NCBI RefSeq assembly: GCF_900167975.1
Contig: NZ_FUZU01000002.1
Span: forward strand, 503,501-567,500
Direction: 5' to 3'
Source: Ohtaekwangia koreensis
GTDB lineage: Bacteria > Bacteroidota > Bacteroidia > Cytophagales > Cyclobacteriaceae
DNA: 64,000 nucleotides
Under the pieces are notes generated by a model that was not told where the DNA came from, did not search any database, and worked only from the letters and a program-made list of their open reading frames with translations. Both the position numbers and the translations under genes were made by a program. Below are positions 61,527 through 64,000 of this stretch, piece after piece (the stretch's first letter is position 1; each line of letters starts with the position of its first letter).

Positions 61527-62192
61527 TCAGCGGTCGAAGCGAAGTTCATCTCCCAGTTCATTCGTATCATCTTCTGTTTTATAAAAACCTTTCTCCAATA
61601 AAATCTCACCACAACGTTTGATAGAAATTTCAAGACCCTCCACGAGTTTGCCTGCACGTATATGTGTTATCAATTCCGAAACAATTTTATCCCACTGCTT
61701 TTGGTCTACGACTTTGCTGATCCCTTTATCAGCCATAACAATTACTTCGTGCTCAAAGAATGAAATAAAGATCATGATGCCCGTGCGGTGTTTGGTGTTG
61801 AAAACTTCTTCCTGCAAAAAAGCATTTTCGGCACGCTGGCGTGTAGAGTAATCGAGATGATGCTGGCTTACCAGCATTTTCTTTAATGGATCTATAAAAT
61901 TTGGAAGTACTGCACCGACAACACCTCCAAGAATTACTATTATAAAAATAAAAACGGGATCGTAGTAAAGTGTATTCTCCGCGTCTGTAATTACATAGCG
62001 ATCGAATATAATCATGAAAATAAATACGAGTGATGCACCTATTAAACTGCCGCGATAATTACCTTCCGAATAGTGGCCACTGCGTTCAACAATCACAGGT
62101 ACAATTTCACCAGAGATTTTGTCTTCCGCATTTTTCACGGCTTCCTGTATACGTTTCAGGTCGCTATCTGAAAATTTGTGTTTGAGATTCAT
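61527..62192 (-). CDS. TPM-domain protein, first of three tandem copies, distinct subtype
   Basis: A 221-residue protein from the ATG at 62192, which starts at MNLKHKFSD; an upstream frame start at 62225 adds a doubtful leader. It lacks a signal peptide and has two membrane helices in the middle (about 50-68 and 78-100), with the TPM-like part split around them (ISGEIVPVIVER, then RTGIMIFISFFEHEVIVMADKGI). It lacks the Gly-rich tail of the other two copies. This is the usual partner type of LemA/TPM loci. It is the first gene of the minus-strand unit that continues to 59292. Confidence 0.88.
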   Translation of the reverse strand: MNLKHKFSDSDLKRIQEAVKNAEDKISGEIVPVIVERSGHYSEGNYRGSLIGASLVFIFMIIFDRYVITDAENTLYYDPVFIFIIVILGGVVGAVLPNFIDPLKKMLVSQHHLDYSTRQRAENAFLQEEVFNTKHRTGIMIFISFFEHEVIVMADKGISKVVDQKQWDKIVSELITHIRAGKLVEGLEISIKRCGEILLEKGFYKTEDDTNELGDELRFDR

Positions 62193-62455
62193 AATTCTTT
62201 GTTCGTTGAACTTTGGGTAAAGCAATCTGCTTTAATCACAGATTCTTTTATTTCCGTTGGCGTTTAAAAATGTTTTTGCAACACTAAAGGAGTTGGATTA
62301 TGCTGGAATAAAGTTACTTACTCGCGTTGTCATAAAAAAACATGATCAAACACAAACAAATTAAAAAACCAATTTATAGCTTTCCGTCCGAAGCAGATTA
62401 ACAGGTATCTTCATAAAGCTTTAGTCGGGAATGTTAATTTAATATTTCAAAAATT
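62193..62455. other. Divergent intergenic region without recognised feature
   Basis: A 263-base AT-rich stretch between the TPM operon and the UPF0316 gene. I looked for promoters, hairpins and small open frames and saw nothing convincing, apart from general AT richness. Confidence 0.5.
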
Positions 62456-63064
62456 ATGGAAGAATTCTTTACCGGCACATTGGGCGCTACAGAAAATGTT
62501 TTCAGTTTCCTGATTCTTCCGTTGCTGATTTTTTTCGCGCGCATTACGGATGTATCCATCAATACCATCCGTATCATTTATGTTTTAGGAGGCAGAAAAA
62601 CAACGGCCACTATACTCGGATTTTTCGAATCGTTTGTGTGGCTGATGGCCATTCGCCAGATTTTCGAACATCTGGATAACTGGATTTGTTATGTTGCTTA
62701 TCCCGCAGGTTTTGCCATGGGTATTTTTGTAGGCATGATCATAGAGGAGCGCATCGCGTACGGAAAAGTAATTGTGCGGATCATTACACGAAAAGAGGTT
62801 TATCACCTGCTTGCTTTTTTAACATCACAGCAATTCAGATATACTCATGTGGATGCTGAAGGTCCGGACGGACATGAGAATCTTGTGTTTACAGTTTTGG
62901 AAAGAGAACATTTGGAAGACTTGTTATTAAAACTGAAAGAAATTTTACCAAGTGCTTTTTATACAGTTGAACGAGTTAATCGTGCCGCAGAAAGTGGAAC
63001 GATTGTTCAGGAGTCAACGCGATGGAGTATAGGCTCGTGGTTAAAAAGTATAAAGAGAGATTAG
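62456..63064 (+). CDS. DUF2179/DUF5698 (UPF0316) membrane protein
   Basis: A 202-residue protein with three N-terminal membrane helices (about 18-38, 43-62 and 72-95) that carry the UPF0316 signatures FARITDVSINTIRIIYVLGGRK and MGIFVGMIIEERIAYG, then a small cytoplasmic DUF2179 domain (about 100-180) with EREHLEDLLLKL. The family (YebE-like, also called DUF5698) has no known role; the soluble domain is related to that of YitT proteins and may bind nucleotide. It precedes the DUF6263-like gene by 43 bases and may be co-transcribed. Confidence 0.9.
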   Translation: MEEFFTGTLGATENVFSFLILPLLIFFARITDVSINTIRIIYVLGGRKTTATILGFFESFVWLMAIRQIFEHLDNWICYVAYPAGFAMGIFVGMIIEERIAYGKVIVRIITRKEVYHLLAFLTSQQFRYTHVDAEGPDGHENLVFTVLEREHLEDLLLKLKEILPSAFYTVERVNRAAESGTIVQESTRWSIGSWLKSIKRD

Positions 63065-63107
63065 CGATTTTAAATTTTATTTTCCGTATTACATATTAAA
63101 CAACTCT

Positions 63108-64000
63108 ATGAAAGCATTACGTTTTGTGGTTTTATTTTTTGTAGTCTGCGCCTTTACAAATCCAGCGAAGCTAGTCAAACTTGAATATATCTTTAAAGTA
63201 GGAGACGTGCATGAGTGGGTCCAGGTTTCGAAACAAACGATCACTCAAGATATACCTGGTGCCGGAGAAATGACAATCAAAGTTGCTATAGATGGTGGTA
63301 TGCAGTTGAAGGTTGTTGAACTTACTGGCAAAGGAGCGAAAGTGCAGACTACATATTCGAAAATTAAAATGATCATGAATATGCCTCCGCCTATGGGTGA
63401 TGTTACCATGGACAGCGAAGGAGCAGATGATAATATGCAGAACAAAATGATGAAGAGTATGACTCAGAAACCTTTCTTCATCTATATGAATAAAGAAGGC
63501 ATTATTGAAAAAGTTGAAGGCACCGAGAATTTATACTCTGGCATTTCCGAACTTGGTTTAGAAGCTGCTGCCGCTGCACAGGCAAAGCAATCGCTTCAAC
63601 AAGCGATGAGTGAGCAATCGATCAAGGCAAGTATTGAGATGTCGCTGATGCAGTACTCTCCAGCAAAAGTGAAAACTGGTGACACCTGGAAAAACACTGT
63701 AAGCACGGCATTAAATTTTCCAATGCAAATTAACAACACATGGACCTTTGAAAAACTGGAAGGCACTGTTGCTTCTATCACCAGTGATGGTACCGTTGTA
63801 ACTACAGATAAGGAAAAGACAACAACCATCAACGGAATGCAAGCGAAGGTTGATTTGAACGGCCGACAAATGACAAAAGGTACCGTGGATATAAAAAGTG
63901 GATGGCCTATAAAAATGGAAGTGATCTCAGAGATTAAAGGCAAGATGACTTTATTAGCCGGAGGTATGCTTCCTCAGGATACCGATGTACCCATGGAGAT
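63108..64000 (+). CDS. DUF6263-like exported protein (3' end cut by window)
   Basis: 297 codons of a protein that continues past the window edge. A signal peptide covers about residues 1-18 (ending CAFTNPA). The rest is beta-rich with a Met/Pro-rich loop (KIKMIMNMPPPMGD) and a repetitive Ala-rich helix (AAAAAQAKQSLQQAM). The pattern, including NKEGIIEKVEG and SPAKVKTGDTW, fits the DUF6263 family common in Bacteroidota. Function is unknown. The start ATG at 63108 follows an AT-rich spacer. Confidence 0.7.
   Translation, partial: MKALRFVVLFFVVCAFTNPAKLVKLEYIFKVGDVHEWVQVSKQTITQDIPGAGEMTIKVAIDGGMQLKVVELTGKGAKVQTTYSKIKMIMNMPPPMGDVTMDSEGADDNMQNKMMKSMTQKPFFIYMNKEGIIEKVEGTENLYSGISELGLEAAAAAQAKQSLQQAMSEQSIKASIEMSLMQYSPAKVKTGDTWKNTVSTALNFPMQINNTWTFEKLEGTVASITSDGTVVTTDKEKTTTINGMQAKVDLNGRQMTKGTVDIKSGWPIKMEVISEIKGKMTLLAGGMLPQDTDVPME

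Noticed and set aside
1-64000. CRISPR arrays, insertion sequences, prophage genes, tRNA and rRNA
   Set aside because: Looked for throughout; no regularly spaced repeats, transposase, integrase or structural RNA gene was recognised.

Overview
The window is chromosomal DNA from a member of the Bacteroidota, most likely a Cytophagales-type environmental bacterium. The signs are: families typical of that phylum (DUF3857/transglutaminase proteins, a Y_Y_Y propeller sensor, DUF2911, DUF3500, DUF6263-like, PD40/OmpA-like proteins, TPM proteins); few Shine-Dalgarno sequences and several TTG starts; and promoters that fit the TTTG / TAnnTTTG consensus. No tRNA, rRNA, CRISPR array, insertion sequence or prophage was seen, and composition looks even. 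It reads as ordinary, dense chromosome with many short operons on both strands.

Layout. 1-5.6 kb: end of a LemA gene, prfA, two small lipoprotein genes (one Kazal-like), an M28 peptidase, a DedA protein and tag. 5.7-8.6 kb: a glycosidase-like lipoprotein, a GNAT acetyltransferase and a Cys/Met-metabolism PLP enzyme. 8.7-11.8 kb: a signalling block made of a small protein ending in a Gly-Gly/Cys-Pro tail, a polytopic membrane protein, a HisKA_3 kinase, a LuxR-type regulator and, separately, a degenerate receiver protein. 12.1-15.0 kb: an NTF2-like protein, a HI0933-type flavoprotein and two thioredoxin-fold proteins. 15.0-15.4 kb: a non-coding, AT-rich stretch with four DnaA-box-like 9-mers, a candidate replication origin. 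15.4-24.9 kb: nitronate monooxygenase-like and VOC proteins, recG, a kinase-less Y_Y_Y propeller sensor and a five-PAS histidine kinase.

24.9-31.8 kb: DinB protein, PBP4-type carboxypeptidase and a secreted GH3 glycosidase (cell-wall turnover), then hutG and hutF (last steps of the deiminase branch of histidine breakdown), a GNAT protein and a DUF3500 protein. 31.8-36.6 kb: one gene for a 1592-residue exported beta-rich protein of unknown function. 36.7-40.9 kb: DUF2905, RsmI-like methyltransferase, metK, an LpxL-like acyltransferase and an SDR. 40.9-44.7 kb: two tandem DUF3857/transglutaminase paralogues, one with its catalytic Cys and His replaced. 44.8-54.3 kb: radA, UbiA-family protein, Tat-exported TIM-barrel protein, geranylgeranyl-reductase-like flavoprotein, a second atypical receiver, an aspartyl-protease/PDZ protein, a LOG-family protein, a 40-residue membrane peptide, DUF2911 and a PD40/OmpA-like protein. 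54.4-64 kb: a HisA-like protein lacking one catalytic Asp, purM, tatC-rpiB, glyA, a DinB protein, three tandem TPM-domain genes, a DUF2179-type membrane protein and the start of a DUF6263-like gene.

The items most worth a second look are the small-protein/membrane-protein/two-component block at 8.7-11.2 kb, the candidate origin near 15.1 kb, a strong dependence of the Ile codon ATA on a preceding T, and several proteins whose catalytic or phospho-acceptor residues have been lost.
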